Of a DNA stretch of 64,000 bases, positions 36,728 through 48,044 are shown piece by piece. This DNA is from CAXSBR01 sp964236495 (GTDB taxonomy: Bacteria > Actinomycetota > Actinomycetes > Mycobacteriales > Jatrophihabitantaceae). The stretch lies in contig CAXSBR010000002.1 of NCBI GenBank assembly GCA_964236495.1, forward strand, positions 276,486 to 340,485. Direction: 5' to 3'. Each line of letters begins with the position of its first letter. Within the stretch, counting starts at the first letter, position 1. The notes beneath the pieces were generated by a model. The model made no database searches. It saw nothing but the letters and a program-made list of their open reading frames with translations, and had not been told where the DNA came from. Both the position numbers and the translations under genes were made by a program.

Positions 36728-37057
36728 TCAGAAGACCGGTGGGGCACGCGGTTGGGTGGCCGGCGACGCCATCGCGGACGCGAGGGACGCGTCAGTCGCA
36801 GCCCTGCCGAACTGCACGGTTGCCAAATGCAGGCGATACCAGGCGGCGTCGGCTACGACTTGGGACGTGGGGGTTGCCACGTGAGTGCGCGGGCCGACTG
36901 CAACGGTGGGAGCGATCGCCTTGACGCCGACGGCGTGGGCCCCCACAGCGCCCGAACGGGTGCAGCACACCGACCCGCACGGAGCCAGCACCAGCAGCAG
37001 CAGCGCGAACATCGCCGCCGCGCCCAGGCTGCGCAGCGAACGCAGACGCCCCGTCAT
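36728..37057 (-). CDS. small putative exported protein, unknown
   Basis: 109 residues from ATG 37057. A signal-peptide-like start (RLRSLRSLGAAAMFALLLLV, then LAPCGSVCC) is followed by an Ala/Val/Thr-rich segment. No family recognised and no clear ribosome binding site; it fits the gap between the zinc-finger gene and rmuC but could be spurious. Confidence 0.4.
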   Translation of the reverse strand: MTGRLRSLRSLGAAAMFALLLLVLAPCGSVCCTRSGAVGAHAVGVKAIAPTVAVGPRTHVATPTSQVVADAAWYRLHLATVQFGRAATDASLASAMASPATQPRAPPVF

Positions 37058-37155
37058 GGTGGATCAACGGTTCCGACGACCGTCGGGTTCCGGCAAAACG
37101 CTGCGGCGGGCGCGTCGCAACGAAAATTGTCACACCCCGGTGCCAGCCTTTCCCC

Positions 37156-38598
37156 ATGGATGTTCTCGCTGTTCTGCTTGCGGTGCTGACGCTGCTGGTC
37201 GGAACGTTGATCGGTTGGCTGGCGGCATCGGCGGCATCGTCTCGCGCCGCGCGCTCGGCCGGGCTCGAGCTGGCTCAGGCGAGCTCCGAGGCGACCAGGC
37301 TGCAGGCAGTGCTGACGTCGGAACGGCAGGTAACCCAGACGCGCGAGGCCGACCTGCTCCGTGCCGGGAGCGAGCGGGAAGACGATCTGCATCGCGCTGC
37401 GCAGCTGCGTGAAGCCGACCTGGCCCGGATGGACCAGCGCCTGCGCGAAGCGTTCGGCAGCCTGTCGGCCGAGGCGCTCCAGCGCAACAACGAAGTATTC
37501 GTCGCGCTGGCCGAGTCGAAGCTGACCGCCGCGCGTACTGCTGCCGATACCGATCTGGGCCAACGCCAGAAGGCGATCGAGACGCTGGTGGATCCGCTGC
37601 GCTCGACGCTGGACAAGGTGCAGGAGCAGATGTCGACGGTGGAGCAAAGTCGGGCCGGCTCGTATGCGACGTTGATGGAGCAGATCGCCACGATGCGCCA
37701 GAGTTCCGAGCAGCTGCGCGTCGAGACGGCCCAGCTCGTGACAGCGCTGCGCGCACCGCAGGTTCGTGGCCGGTGGGGCGAACTTCAGCTCGAACGCACC
37801 GTCGAAGCTGCCGGCATGGCCGAGCACATCGACTACGTCAACCAGCCCAGCTCCTCCACTTCCGAGGGCGTTCTGCGTCCGGACATGGTCGTGCGGCTGG
37901 TGGGCGGAAAAAATGTCGTCGTCGATTCCAAGGTCGCCTTCGCCGGCTATTTGGAGGCGATGGAGGCCAAGGACCAGCGCACCCGCGACGCCCGCCTGAA
38001 GGCGCATGCGCGGCACCTTCGCGACCACATCGATGCACTGGCGGCCAAGGCGTACTGGGAACGCTTCGAACCGTCGCCGGAGTTCGTTGTCTGCTTCGTT
38101 CCCGCTGACGCATTCCTTGACGCCGCCCTGCGCGAGGAGCCGGGTTTGTTCGAGCACGCCGTCTCGCGCGACGTCATCCTCGCTACGCCCTCCACCCTGG
38201 TGGCGTTGTTGCGCACGGTCGCCTATACCTGGCGCCAGGACGCGCTGGCCGCGGACGCTGCCCAGGTCCACAAGCTGGGTCGCGAGCTCTACCAGCGGCT
38301 GTCCACGATGGGCTCGCACATCGACAAGCTGGGACGTTCGCTGGGTTCGGCTGTCGGCTCGTACAACAACGCGGTGTCCTCGCTGGAAAGTCGCGTGCTG
38401 GTCACCGCACGCAAGATGAGTGATCTCAAGGTCGTGCCTGGGGAGCAGGAGATCCAGGCGCCGCGCCAGATCACCGAGTTCGCCCGCTCGGCGCAAGCCG
38501 CTGAGTTCGCCGACTCCAGGGTGGTGGCCTTGGCCAAGCCCAAGGCGCTGGTGGAGCAGGCCGCGCTGCTCGATCCCACCGGAAAGACCGGAACATGA
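37156..38598 (+). CDS. rmuC: DNA recombination protein RmuC homologue
   Basis: 480 residues. One N-terminal membrane helix (VLAVLLAVLTLLVGTLIGWL), then a long coiled coil (about residues 35-200, ERQVTQTREADLLRA and similar), then the RmuC nuclease-like core: RGRWGELQLERTVEAAGM (about residue 205), RPDMVVRLVGGKNVVVDSKV, and EFVVCFVPADAFLDAAL. RmuC limits inversions and recombination at repeats. In several actinobacteria it sits near the xse genes, as here. Confidence 0.94.
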   Translation: MDVLAVLLAVLTLLVGTLIGWLAASAASSRAARSAGLELAQASSEATRLQAVLTSERQVTQTREADLLRAGSEREDDLHRAAQLREADLARMDQRLREAFGSLSAEALQRNNEVFVALAESKLTAARTAADTDLGQRQKAIETLVDPLRSTLDKVQEQMSTVEQSRAGSYATLMEQIATMRQSSEQLRVETAQLVTALRAPQVRGRWGELQLERTVEAAGMAEHIDYVNQPSSSTSEGVLRPDMVVRLVGGKNVVVDSKVAFAGYLEAMEAKDQRTRDARLKAHARHLRDHIDALAAKAYWERFEPSPEFVVCFVPADAFLDAALREEPGLFEHAVSRDVILATPSTLVALLRTVAYTWRQDALAADAAQVHKLGRELYQRLSTMGSHIDKLGRSLGSAVGSYNNAVSSLESRVLVTARKMSDLKVVPGEQEIQAPRQITEFARSAQAAEFADSRVVALAKPKALVEQAALLDPTGKTGT

Positions 38599-38783
38599 CC
38601 GATACGCGCCGAGCCCGCTTGAGCCGGCCGGCGGCAGGGCAGCCGCCCGACTATTCATCCGTCAACCTGGGTGGGCGGTGCTGTTGGCAGCCGCGTCGTG
38701 CGTTTCGCGCCCTTGGTGCGAGCGGACGCCGGTAGCGTGACGTCTATGTCCGCGCCGGAATGCCTCTGCCGCGGAGTACGACC

Positions 38784-39578
38784 ATGACGCCAAGCTCATC
38801 GGTGCCGCAGAGACGGCCCGACTCCGACGGCGGCGCGCCCGACGAAGGCTGGGGCGACCATTCCTGGGCACAGGCACCGGAGTTCGCGGCTGTAGATCAG
38901 GTGTCGGAACGCACTGCACAGCGGGCTCCGTTGTCCTCATCTCCGCCTCCTGCCGGCCGCCTACCGACGACTGCCGGAGTCCGGCCTCCACCGTCGCCCC
39001 GCACGCAGTCGCCGACACCGCAACCCACCCGACTGCAAACCCCCGCACCGACACAACCTCCACGGTCGGCGGGCGAGGCGTCGGAGTTTCAGCGGGCCGG
39101 CGCACAGTCGGGCAATGGCGGCTCGTCGGCATTCGACACCGAGCGAGGGCCAACCCGCGCCGCAGCGTCGCGCGGATTACCTGCGCTGGCTGCGCTACTC
39201 GTGCTGGCGGCCTGTCTGGCGGCAGGCATCGTCGTCGACCAGGTCGTCGGCTCCGGTGCTGGCCTGCGGATCGGACTGATCGTCGGATCGTTGCTGGCCG
39301 TGCTGCTGGTCCGGTTCCGGTCGCTGTTTGCCGTGGTCGTGTCCCCGCCGCTGGCATTCATCGTCGGGTCGGCGGCGGAACTGGTGGTCAAGTCCGGCGG
39401 CGTGCCCAGCCGTACCGACCTGCTGGGCTTCGCCACCGGGTGGTTGGTCTACGGCTTTCCGACGATCGCCATCGCCACTGCAGCCGTACTGATTGTCGCC
39501 GGTGTGCGCCGAGCGCTGGCAGGCCGCTCGCGCAGGCTACGAGCCCCTGCCGGCGTCGGGTTCGCACCTACCGGATAG
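38784..39578 (+). CDS. DUF6542-type membrane protein with disordered N-terminus (Rv1111c-like position)
   Basis: 264 residues from ATG 38784 (GCGGAG 8 bases upstream; ATG 38760 is an alternative). The first 130 residues are Pro/Ser/Thr-rich and probably disordered; about four membrane helices follow (LPALAALLVLAACLAAGIVV, LIVGSLLAVLLVRF, LFAVVVSPPLAFIVGSAAEL, IAIATAAVLIVAGVRR). The gene lies beside ispH as Rv1111c does in M. tuberculosis. Function unknown. Confidence 0.83.
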   Translation: MTPSSSVPQRRPDSDGGAPDEGWGDHSWAQAPEFAAVDQVSERTAQRAPLSSSPPPAGRLPTTAGVRPPPSPRTQSPTPQPTRLQTPAPTQPPRSAGEASEFQRAGAQSGNGGSSAFDTERGPTRAAASRGLPALAALLVLAACLAAGIVVDQVVGSGAGLRIGLIVGSLLAVLLVRFRSLFAVVVSPPLAFIVGSAAELVVKSGGVPSRTDLLGFATGWLVYGFPTIAIATAAVLIVAGVRRALAGRSRRLRAPAGVGFAPTG

Positions 39579-39726
39579 TTCTTCGGGCTCGCCTACGTCG
39601 GACAGTGTGGGTCACCGCATGCGTCGCGTAACCGCCGTGACGAGCACCGCCGCGCACGCTGCAGCATCCCTTGCTGCCCAACGCGCGGCTGTATGCGCGC
39701 TTGCAGCGTGCCGCTGTTCGCGCACG

Positions 39727-40692
39727 TCAGCTCGGGCGGCCCGCCATTCGCAGGCTGCGCCGAAGCTCCTGCGGCAGCGCGAACGTCAGCCGCTCCTCGG
39801 TGTGGGCGACCTCCTCCACAGATCCGAATCCCCGCTCGGCCAACCACGCCAACACATCGTCGACCAAGATTTCCGGCACCGACGCACCCGAGGACAGACC
39901 CACCGTCTGAACCCCCTCCAGCCAGGCCGGGTCGATGCCCGCGGCGTCGTCCACCAGAAACGCAGTTCGAGCACCTGCCGCCAGCGCCACTTCGACCATC
40001 CGCACCGAGTTCGACGAGTTCTGCGATCCGACGACGAGGAACAGCTCGACGTTCCCGGCGATGGCCTTGACGGCGGCCTGCCGGTTCTGGGTGGCGTAGC
40101 AGATGTCGTCGCTGGGCGGTGAGACGAGATCGGGATAGCGCTCCTGCAGCGCCGACACCGTCTGCATCGTCTCGTCGACCGACAGTGTCGTCTGCGACAA
40201 CCACACCACGCGCTGCGGATCCCGCACCTCGACCGAGGCCGCGCCGGCCACCCCGTCGACGAGGTGGATGTTGTCGGGCGCCTCTCCGGTGGTACCGACG
40301 ACCTCCTCGTGGCCCTCGTGGCCGATCAGCAGGATGTCGTAGTCGTCAGCGGCAAATCGAAGAGCTTCGTTGTGCACCTTGGTCACCAACGGGCACGTTG
40401 CGTCGATGGCCTGCAGCGACCGCGCCGCGGCCTCGGCGTGCACGACCGGTGCCACGCCATGGGCGGAGAACACCACGCGCGACCCCTCGGGGATCTCGTC
40501 AGTCTCCTCGACGAAAATGGCACCGCGGGCTTCCAAACTGGACACGACGTGCTTGTTGTGCACGATCTGTTTGCGGACGTAGATCGGTGCTCCGTGCAGT
40601 TCCAGCGCCAGCTCCACGGTCTGCACCGCCCGGTCCACGCCGGCGCAGTAGCCGCGCGGCTTGGCCAGCAGCACCCGCCGCTCAAGTGTCAT
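39727..40692 (-). CDS. ispH: 4-hydroxy-3-methylbut-2-enyl diphosphate reductase (IspH/LytB)
   Basis: 321 residues from ATG 40692; the open frame runs much further upstream but homology begins here (MTLERRVLLAKPRGYCAGV). Three conserved iron-sulfur Cys: Cys16 in RGYCAGVDR, one in DATCPLVTKVH (about 100) and one in DDICYATQNR (about 197); catalytic His/Glu segments VHNKHVV and GHEGHEE are present. Last step of the non-mevalonate pathway, making IPP and DMAPP. Divergent from the lipid-droplet protein gene, as in mycobacteria. Confidence 0.97.
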   Translation of the reverse strand: MTLERRVLLAKPRGYCAGVDRAVQTVELALELHGAPIYVRKQIVHNKHVVSSLEARGAIFVEETDEIPEGSRVVFSAHGVAPVVHAEAAARSLQAIDATCPLVTKVHNEALRFAADDYDILLIGHEGHEEVVGTTGEAPDNIHLVDGVAGAASVEVRDPQRVVWLSQTTLSVDETMQTVSALQERYPDLVSPPSDDICYATQNRQAAVKAIAGNVELFLVVGSQNSSNSVRMVEVALAAGARTAFLVDDAAGIDPAWLEGVQTVGLSSGASVPEILVDDVLAWLAERGFGSVEEVAHTEERLTFALPQELRRSLRMAGRPS

Positions 40693-40764
40693 ACCCCGAT
40701 GATAAGAACGAACACGCCAGGCCGGAGTGGTCTGGCTTACAGCTCGTGCGGCAGTCTGGACACC

Positions 40765-41913
40765 ATGCCTATTCTTCCTGCTCCCCTTCGCGCGTACATC
40801 GGCCTCGTGGCGACGGCTGTGGAAACTGCACAGGGGCTGATCCAGCGCGCTCCCGAGCTGCCCGTAGAGGCCGTCGGCAACACGATGCAGCTGTCGATGA
40901 AGGTGCAGCAGCGGTATCAGGAGTTGGTCGCCCGGGGCGACGAGCTGCTCAGCCACCTGATCGGCGCACCGGCACAACCGCCGGGCTGGGCGACCTTCGA
41001 TGAGGAGGAACCCACCGACGGTGCTGGCGGTGCCGAGGGTGGTGCTGATAGTGGCGGCGCAGAGAGCGGCTACAACGCCCGTGCATCCACCGTCAGCGCC
41101 GACGATCTGGCTCTCGACGTCGACGCTCCGAGTGCCTCGGCGCCCGCGGCCTTCTCTGTGGACAGTGCAGGCGAGACCACCGTCGACGCCTCCGCGGCCG
41201 CAGTGTCCGACGACGATCTCGTCGTTGGCGCCCTCTCTGACGAGCCCTCCCCTGCCGCAGTGTTCGACGACGACCCCGTTCCGGCGGCCGTCTTCGACGA
41301 CGAAGTGGACTCGGCGCCGATGGTGACGCACGGCGATCCGCTGTTGGCCGAGACTCCGGTGCTGACCCTGCCGACCAAGAAGCCCGGGCGCCGGACCTCG
41401 GGTGCTCCTCGACGCCGGCTGCCCACTGCGCCCTCAGTCCCCCCACCGCCCACTGTGCCGAGCGCGTCGCCGACCGTGCCCAACGCTTCTAGCGAATCGT
41501 CGGATAGCCACGATTCGGCGGCCGACACCGCAGCCTCGCACGATGTGATCAGTGCCCTCAGTGCCGCCTCGCAGACTGCGGACAGTCTCGACGGTGACGA
41601 GCTGACCGGACCAGGCAACCCTGCACCGGCCGACGTCGACACGATGGAAGCGATACCGGTCGAGGCAGTGATGGCCGAGCTCGCCGACGCAACGCCGGCT
41701 GCTCCGGTCCCCCCGGCGCGCAAGACGGCCGCCAGGCGCCCGGCACCGGCCCGCCGCGCGCCGCGACCGCGCCCAGGAAGCGGAACATCCGACGGTGGTT
41801 CCGCCACGAGCGGGCCAGCTGGGGGGGGCCAGCCGCCTGTCGACCCGGCCGTTGCACAGCCGGCCGAGCCCACCGCCGGTGCATCGGACGCGGACGCCGC
41901 GCCGATGTCATGA
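40765..41913 (+). CDS. lipid-droplet-associated-protein-like protein (Rv1109c type) with long acidic/low-complexity region
   Basis: 382 residues from ATG 40765. The N-terminal 70 residues are conserved in actinobacteria (MPILPAPLRAYIGLVATAVE, then LPVEAVGNTMQLSMKVQQRY). Residues about 75-300 are a highly acidic Asp/Ser/Ala-rich stretch (SDDDLVVGALSDEPSPAAVF), and the C-terminal end is basic Pro/Arg/Ala (PARKTAARRPAPARRAPRPR). The position between ispH and xseA matches Rv1109c, annotated as lipid-droplet-associated in relatives. The extreme length of the disordered part is unusual. Confidence 0.75.
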   Translation: MPILPAPLRAYIGLVATAVETAQGLIQRAPELPVEAVGNTMQLSMKVQQRYQELVARGDELLSHLIGAPAQPPGWATFDEEEPTDGAGGAEGGADSGGAESGYNARASTVSADDLALDVDAPSASAPAAFSVDSAGETTVDASAAAVSDDDLVVGALSDEPSPAAVFDDDPVPAAVFDDEVDSAPMVTHGDPLLAETPVLTLPTKKPGRRTSGAPRRRLPTAPSVPPPPTVPSASPTVPNASSESSDSHDSAADTAASHDVISALSAASQTADSLDGDELTGPGNPAPADVDTMEAIPVEAVMAELADATPAAPVPPARKTAARRPAPARRAPRPRPGSGTSDGGSATSGPAGGGQPPVDPAVAQPAEPTAGASDADAAPMS

Positions 41914-41996
41914 CTCGGGCGACTGCACAGATTGCGTTCCGCCACCGCACCTCGGCAATGACTGGCACCGCCGCGCCGGCACCCAGACGCTGAGCG

Positions 41997-43187
41997 ATGG
42001 CAGTCCAGTCCTCACCGGAGAGCCCGCTTCCGCTCCGGTCGGTGTCCACGATGATCGCTTCGTGGGTTGCCCGCCTGGGCGAGGTGTGGGTGGAGGGCCA
42101 GGTCGCGCAGCTCACGCGTCGTCCCGGCGTGTCGACGACCTTTCTCACCCTGCGCGACACCGACGCCAACATCTCGATGACGGTGACGTGTCCGCGCCAC
42201 TTGGTCGAGGCGGCCGGCGTGATCGAGGGCGCGCGCGTCGTGCTGCGGGCTCGGCCGGACTTCTACGCCGAGCGCGGTGCGCTGAGCCTACGGGCGTCCG
42301 ACATCCGTCAGGTCGGGCTCGGGGAGCTGCTGGCGCGCCTCGAGCAACTCAAACGCCTGCTCGGTCAGGAGGGCTTGTTCGCGCCCGAACGCAAGCGGGC
42401 TCTGCCGTTCTGGCCGCACACGATCGGGCTGATCACCGGTCGGGCGAGTGCGGCCGAGCACGACGTGGTGGAGAACAGTCGCCGCCGCCTGCCCGGCGCC
42501 CGCTTTCGCATCGAGCACGCGGCGACGCAGGGACCGTCGGCCGTCGCCGACATCGTGGCCGCGCTCAAGCGCCTTGACGCCGAGCCCGAAGTGGAAGTCA
42601 TCGTCCTTGCCCGCGGCGGCGGCAGCGTGGAAGATCTGTTGCCGTTCTCCAACGAGACCCTGCTGCGTGCTGTGGCCGCGTGTCGCACGCCGGTCGTCAG
42701 CGCGATCGGACACGAGACCGACGTTCCGCTGCTCGACTTCGTCGCTGACGTCGCCTGTTCCACTCCGACGGCCACCGCACGCCGCCTCGTGCCGGATCTG
42801 GCCGAGGAGCGCGCCACGCTCAGCGACGCCCGCAGGCGTGGACGACGGGTGGTGCTTGACCGGGTCGAGCGCGAACGTGCCGCGATCAGCGACGCGCCCA
42901 GCCGGCTGACAGCCTCGATCACCGGCCGTCTGCAACGCGGGAACGTGGAGCTGGCCGCCTCACGCGAGCGGCTGCACCGACTGTTGCATACGCGCCTGGA
43001 CAGCGCGCGCGCCGACGTCGTGCACGTTCGAGCCCGGGTTGCAGCGCTGTCGCCGCTGGCGACGCTGTCGCGCGGCTACGCCGTTGTCATCGACGCCGAC
43101 GGGGTCGCAGTGCGCGATCCGGCGCACGTCGACGGGCCGATGACCGTCTACGTCGAACGCGGCTCGTTCCCCGTCGTGCCGGCGTGA
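41997..43187 (+). CDS. xseA: exodeoxyribonuclease VII large subunit
   Basis: 396 residues. An N-terminal OB-fold (VWVEGQVAQLTRRPGVSTTF, about residues 29-75) precedes the catalytic domain: IGLITGRASAAEHDVVENSR, VEVIVLARGGGSVEDLLPFS and ISAIGHETDVPLLDFVADV-type segment followed by ACSTPTATAR. The C-terminal coiled coil binds XseB, and LATLSRGYAVV ends the family domain. Degrades single-stranded DNA in both directions. Upstream of xseB on the same strand. Confidence 0.96.
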   Translation: MAVQSSPESPLPLRSVSTMIASWVARLGEVWVEGQVAQLTRRPGVSTTFLTLRDTDANISMTVTCPRHLVEAAGVIEGARVVLRARPDFYAERGALSLRASDIRQVGLGELLARLEQLKRLLGQEGLFAPERKRALPFWPHTIGLITGRASAAEHDVVENSRRRLPGARFRIEHAATQGPSAVADIVAALKRLDAEPEVEVIVLARGGGSVEDLLPFSNETLLRAVAACRTPVVSAIGHETDVPLLDFVADVACSTPTATARRLVPDLAEERATLSDARRRGRRVVLDRVERERAAISDAPSRLTASITGRLQRGNVELAASRERLHRLLHTRLDSARADVVHVRARVAALSPLATLSRGYAVVIDADGVAVRDPAHVDGPMTVYVERGSFPVVPA

Positions 43188-43342
43188 GCCGCCTGAGCCT
43201 CGCGCCGGCCCCTGTCAGTGCGGGGCAGCCCAGCCGGCAATTGACGCCGCCGCTCAGTTGGCAGCCCAGCCAGCAGCCAGTCAGGGCCAGAGCACAGGCA
43301 GACGGGCCGAATCGTCATAGGCACGGGATAGGGTCGCCTGCG

Positions 43343-43651
43343 ATGGCTACCTCACCTGGCGCGGCGCTCGACGCTGACAACACCGACAACCTGACCGGCG
43401 CAGCCGACCCCGGTGATGCTGCGGCCGCCGGCCTGTCGTACGAGGCTGCGCGCGCGCAGCTCCAGGACGTGCTGCGTGCACTGGAATCGGGCGGTCAGCC
43501 GCTGGAGGAGTCGCTGGCGCTCTGGCGCCGGGGCGAGGAGCTCGCCGACATCTGCCAGCGCTGGCTCGATGACGCCAGCGCCCGCCTGACCGAGGCGATC
43601 GCGGCACGGGAAGATCAGTCGTCGGCGCAGGCCGAGGATCGGAGCCAGTAA
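43343..43651 (+). CDS. xseB: exodeoxyribonuclease VII small subunit
   Basis: 102 residues from ATG 43343. The conserved core is LSYEAARAQLQDVLRALESG, then GQPLEESLALWRRGEELADI (about residues 31-75), a coiled-coil hairpin that binds XseA. The frame is open back to a GTG at 43184 overlapping the xseA stop, but that extension is Pro/Gln/Ser-rich and unconserved. Completes exonuclease VII with xseA. Confidence 0.93.
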   Translation: MATSPGAALDADNTDNLTGAADPGDAAAAGLSYEAARAQLQDVLRALESGGQPLEESLALWRRGEELADICQRWLDDASARLTEAIAAREDQSSAQAEDRSQ

Positions 43652-43718
43652 TGAGCAGCCAACAGGAACGGTCGGCAACTGCAGTCAGCAATGAGCCGCC
43701 GCGGATGAGTAGGCAGCT

Positions 43719-44744
43719 ATGAGTGACGTCCCCCGCGGTCATCTGCCACCGGAACTGGCGGTCAACGCGGCAGCACCGGGGCGCAACCTTGCAATGGAAC
43801 TGGTGCGGGTCACCGAGGCGGCCGCGGCAGCGGCGGCCCACTACGTCGGGCGCGGTGACAAGAACGCCGGCGACGGCGCTGCGGTGGACGCAATGCGGCG
43901 CCTGATCAACACCGTGTCCATGCGCGGCACGGTCGTCATCGGCGAGGGCGAGAAGGACCAGGCGCCGATGCTCTACAACGGCGAGCAGGTGGGTAACGGC
44001 ACCGGGCCTGAGTGCGATGTCGCTGTCGATCCCATCGACGGCACCACCTTGATGGCCACCGGACGCCCGAACGCGGTGGCCGTTATCGCCTTGGCCGAGC
44101 GCGGCTCGATGTTCGATCCGTCCGCGGTCTTCTACATGGACAAGATCGCCACCGGCGCAGAGGCTGCCGACGTCATCGACATCACCGCTCCGGTGGCCGA
44201 GAACGTCCGCCGGGTCGCCAAGGCCAAGCACAAACCAATGGCCGACGTCACCGTCTGCATCCTGGACCGCCCGCGCCACACCGCGACCATCGAACAAGTT
44301 CGCGCCGCCGGCGCGCGGGTTCGACTGATCGGCGACGGCGATGTCGCCGGTGCGGTCATGGCCGCGAGCCACGGCACCGGCGTCGATCTGATGCTGGGCG
44401 TCGGCGGCACTCCCGAAGGCATCATCGCCGCGGCCGCGCTGACCTGTATGGGCGGCGCGATCCAGGGCAAATTGGCTCCCACCGACGACGCCGAACGGCA
44501 GAAGGCCCTCGACGCGGGACTGGACCTCGACGTCGTGCTCACCACTCGGGACCTGGTGCGCGGCGAGGACGTCTTCTTCAGCGTCACCGGAGTGACCAAC
44601 GGCGATTTGATCCGGGGCGTCCAGTACCACGGCGACTCGGTCACCACCCACTCGATCGTCATGCGCTCGAAGTCGGGCACGATCCGCACGATCGAATCGG
44701 TGCATCGACTGGACAAGTTGCGCGCATACTCCGCTGAAATCTGA
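43719..44744 (+). CDS. glpX: class II fructose-1,6-bisphosphatase
   Basis: 341 residues. GlpX motifs: NLAMELVRVTEAAAAAAAHY (about residue 24), VVIGEGEKDQAPML, the metal/phosphate site DVAVDPIDGTTLMATGRP and GVGGTPEGIIAAAALTCMGG. Hydrolyses fructose 1,6-bisphosphate to fructose 6-phosphate in gluconeogenesis. Like M. tuberculosis Rv1099c it is followed by fumarase, fitting a central-carbon block. Confidence 0.97.
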   Translation: MSDVPRGHLPPELAVNAAAPGRNLAMELVRVTEAAAAAAAHYVGRGDKNAGDGAAVDAMRRLINTVSMRGTVVIGEGEKDQAPMLYNGEQVGNGTGPECDVAVDPIDGTTLMATGRPNAVAVIALAERGSMFDPSAVFYMDKIATGAEAADVIDITAPVAENVRRVAKAKHKPMADVTVCILDRPRHTATIEQVRAAGARVRLIGDGDVAGAVMAASHGTGVDLMLGVGGTPEGIIAAAALTCMGGAIQGKLAPTDDAERQKALDAGLDLDVVLTTRDLVRGEDVFFSVTGVTNGDLIRGVQYHGDSVTTHSIVMRSKSGTIRTIESVHRLDKLRAYSAEI

Positions 44745-44952
44745 AGCGCACAACGCTGGGGCACCCGATTCCGACGAACGACAGGTTCCGACGTCCCACG
44801 TCGATCTCCCGGCCCAGCGGTGCAGCCGCCAGATGCCTGCTGACCGTCACCGGCCGGGTAATCGGATGCTGAACAGTGCAGCACGTCATCACCCACCTGC
44901 GCTCTGCTGATCGCAGGCAGCGGCGCGCGTCGGCTGAGGCACGCACCACAGA

Positions 44953-46491
<1,539 letters not shown>

Positions 46492-46541
46492 GCCATCGTC
46501 GCTTTGGCGACGCTACCGACAGTCACGCTAACCGCTGGCAC

Positions 46542-46598
46542 GCTTCGTCCCGCTGGGTACCGGTTTGCACCGCAAAAGCGGCACCCAGCGGGACAAAC
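46542..46598. repeat. palindromic repeat, copy C
   Basis: Arms at about 46542-46566 and 46574-46598 around a 7-base loop; left arm contains CTTCGTCCCGCTGGGTACCG, and the right arm is its imperfect reverse complement. It lies between convergent fumC and phoH, so it could also act as a bidirectional terminator. Same core as copies A and B. Confidence 0.8.
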
Positions 46599-46655
46599 AA
46601 CTGGCCTCGCTGCCCGACGAAGGGTCGGCCCAGATCCGGCGTTGTCCGTCGCCGC

Positions 46656-48044
46656 TTACAGCGGCAGGTCCTCCAGCATCTCGGTCACCAGCGCCGCGAT
46701 GGGCGAGCGCTCCGAGCGGGTCAGCGTGACGTGCGCGAACAGCGGATGCCCGCGCAGAGCCTCGATCACAGCGGCAATGCCGTCGTGGCGGCCCACCCGC
46801 AGGTTGTCGCGCTGGGCGACGTCGTGGGTCAGCACCACCCGCGAGCCTTGTCCCATCCGCGACAGCACGGTGAGCAGCACGTTCCGCTCCAGGGACTGCG
46901 CCTCGTCGACGATGACGAACGCGTCGTGCAACGAGCGGCCGCGGATGTGCGTTAAGGGCAGCACCTCGATCAGCTCGCGGGCGACGATCTCCTCCATCGC
47001 CTCCTTGCTGACCAGCGCGCCCAACGTGTCCAACACGGCCTGCGCCCACGGCGCCATCTTCTCGCCCTCACTGCCGGGCAGGTAGCCGAGATCCTGGCCG
47101 CCGACGGCGTACAGGGGACGGAACACGACGACCTTCTTGTGCGCGCGCCGCTCCAGCACCGACTCCAATCCCGCACACAGCGCGAGCGCCGACTTGCCGG
47201 TGCCTGCCCGCCCGCCCATGGATACGATGCCGATGTCGGGGTCCAGCAGCAGTTCCAGCGCGACGCGTTGCTCAGCCGAGCGCCCCCGCAAGCCGAACGC
47301 GTCGCGGTCCCCGCGGACCAGGCGCAGCTGTTTGTCGGGCGTCACGCGTGCCAGCGCCGATCCGCGCGGCGAGTGCAGCACCAGCCCGGTGTGGCACGGC
47401 ATCGCCGCCGCGCCGCTGAGTTCGGCGTGGTCGACGGGATCGATCACCGACATCTCGTAGAGCGCGTCGACGACGTCGGCACCGACCTCGGCCTCGGCCA
47501 TGCCCGTCCAGCCCGAGTCGACCGCACTTGTCACCCGGTATTCATCGGCGGCCAAACCCACCGACGCCGCCTTCACCCGTAGCGGCATGTCCTTGGTGAT
47601 CAGGGTGACGTCGCAGCCGTCGGCGGCCAGGTTCAGCGCGACGGCCAGAATGCGCGAATCATTGGACTCGATCCGGAAACCTGAGGGCAGCGTCGCCAGG
47701 TCGCAGTGGTTGAGCTCGACGCGCAGGGTGCCGCCCTCGCCGTTGACCGGCACCGGCTGGTCCAGCCGTCGGTGTTCGATCCGCAACTCGTCCAGGGCCC
47801 GGAGCGTCTGCCGCGCGAACCAGCCGAGCTCCGGGTGATGCCGCTTGGCCTCCAGCTCGCCGATCACCACCAGGGGCAGGACCACCTCGTGCTCGCCGAA
47901 GTGTCCCAGCGCGCCGGGATCGGACAGCAGTACCGACGTGTCCAGGACGATGGTGCGCCGGTCGGCCGAACCATCGGGCTGGTCGACGTTCCGGGCCGCG
48001 AATTCAGGGCGGGGCAGGGCGGGTCGGGACGAGACAGCGGTCAC
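46656..48044 (-). CDS. phoH2: PIN-domain/PhoH-family ATPase (PhoH2)
   Basis: 462 residues from GTG 48044 (AGGAG upstream). A PIN-like RNase domain comes first (IVLDTSVLLSDPGAL at about residue 31, LEAKRHHPELG, SNDSRILAVALNL, TKDMPLRVKA), then the PhoH P-loop ATPase with GGRAGTGKSALALCAGLE and DAFVIVDEAQSLERN. PhoH2 proteins are sequence-specific RNA helicase/RNases, and in mycobacteria the gene (Rv1095) forms a toxin-antitoxin-like pair with a small upstream phoAT gene. No such partner is recognisable in the 412 bases upstream here. Confidence 0.95.
   Translation of the reverse strand: MTAVSSRPALPRPEFAARNVDQPDGSADRRTIVLDTSVLLSDPGALGHFGEHEVVLPLVVIGELEAKRHHPELGWFARQTLRALDELRIEHRRLDQPVPVNGEGGTLRVELNHCDLATLPSGFRIESNDSRILAVALNLAADGCDVTLITKDMPLRVKAASVGLAADEYRVTSAVDSGWTGMAEAEVGADVVDALYEMSVIDPVDHAELSGAAAMPCHTGLVLHSPRGSALARVTPDKQLRLVRGDRDAFGLRGRSAEQRVALELLLDPDIGIVSMGGRAGTGKSALALCAGLESVLERRAHKKVVVFRPLYAVGGQDLGYLPGSEGEKMAPWAQAVLDTLGALVSKEAMEEIVARELIEVLPLTHIRGRSLHDAFVIVDEAQSLERNVLLTVLSRMGQGSRVVLTHDVAQRDNLRVGRHDGIAAVIEALRGHPLFAHVTLTRSERSPIAALVTEMLEDLPL

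Noticed and set aside
46542..46598. Interpretation of repeat copy C as only a rho-independent terminator
   Set aside because: There is no U-tract and the same sequence occurs in a divergent promoter region at 3604, so terminator alone does not explain it.
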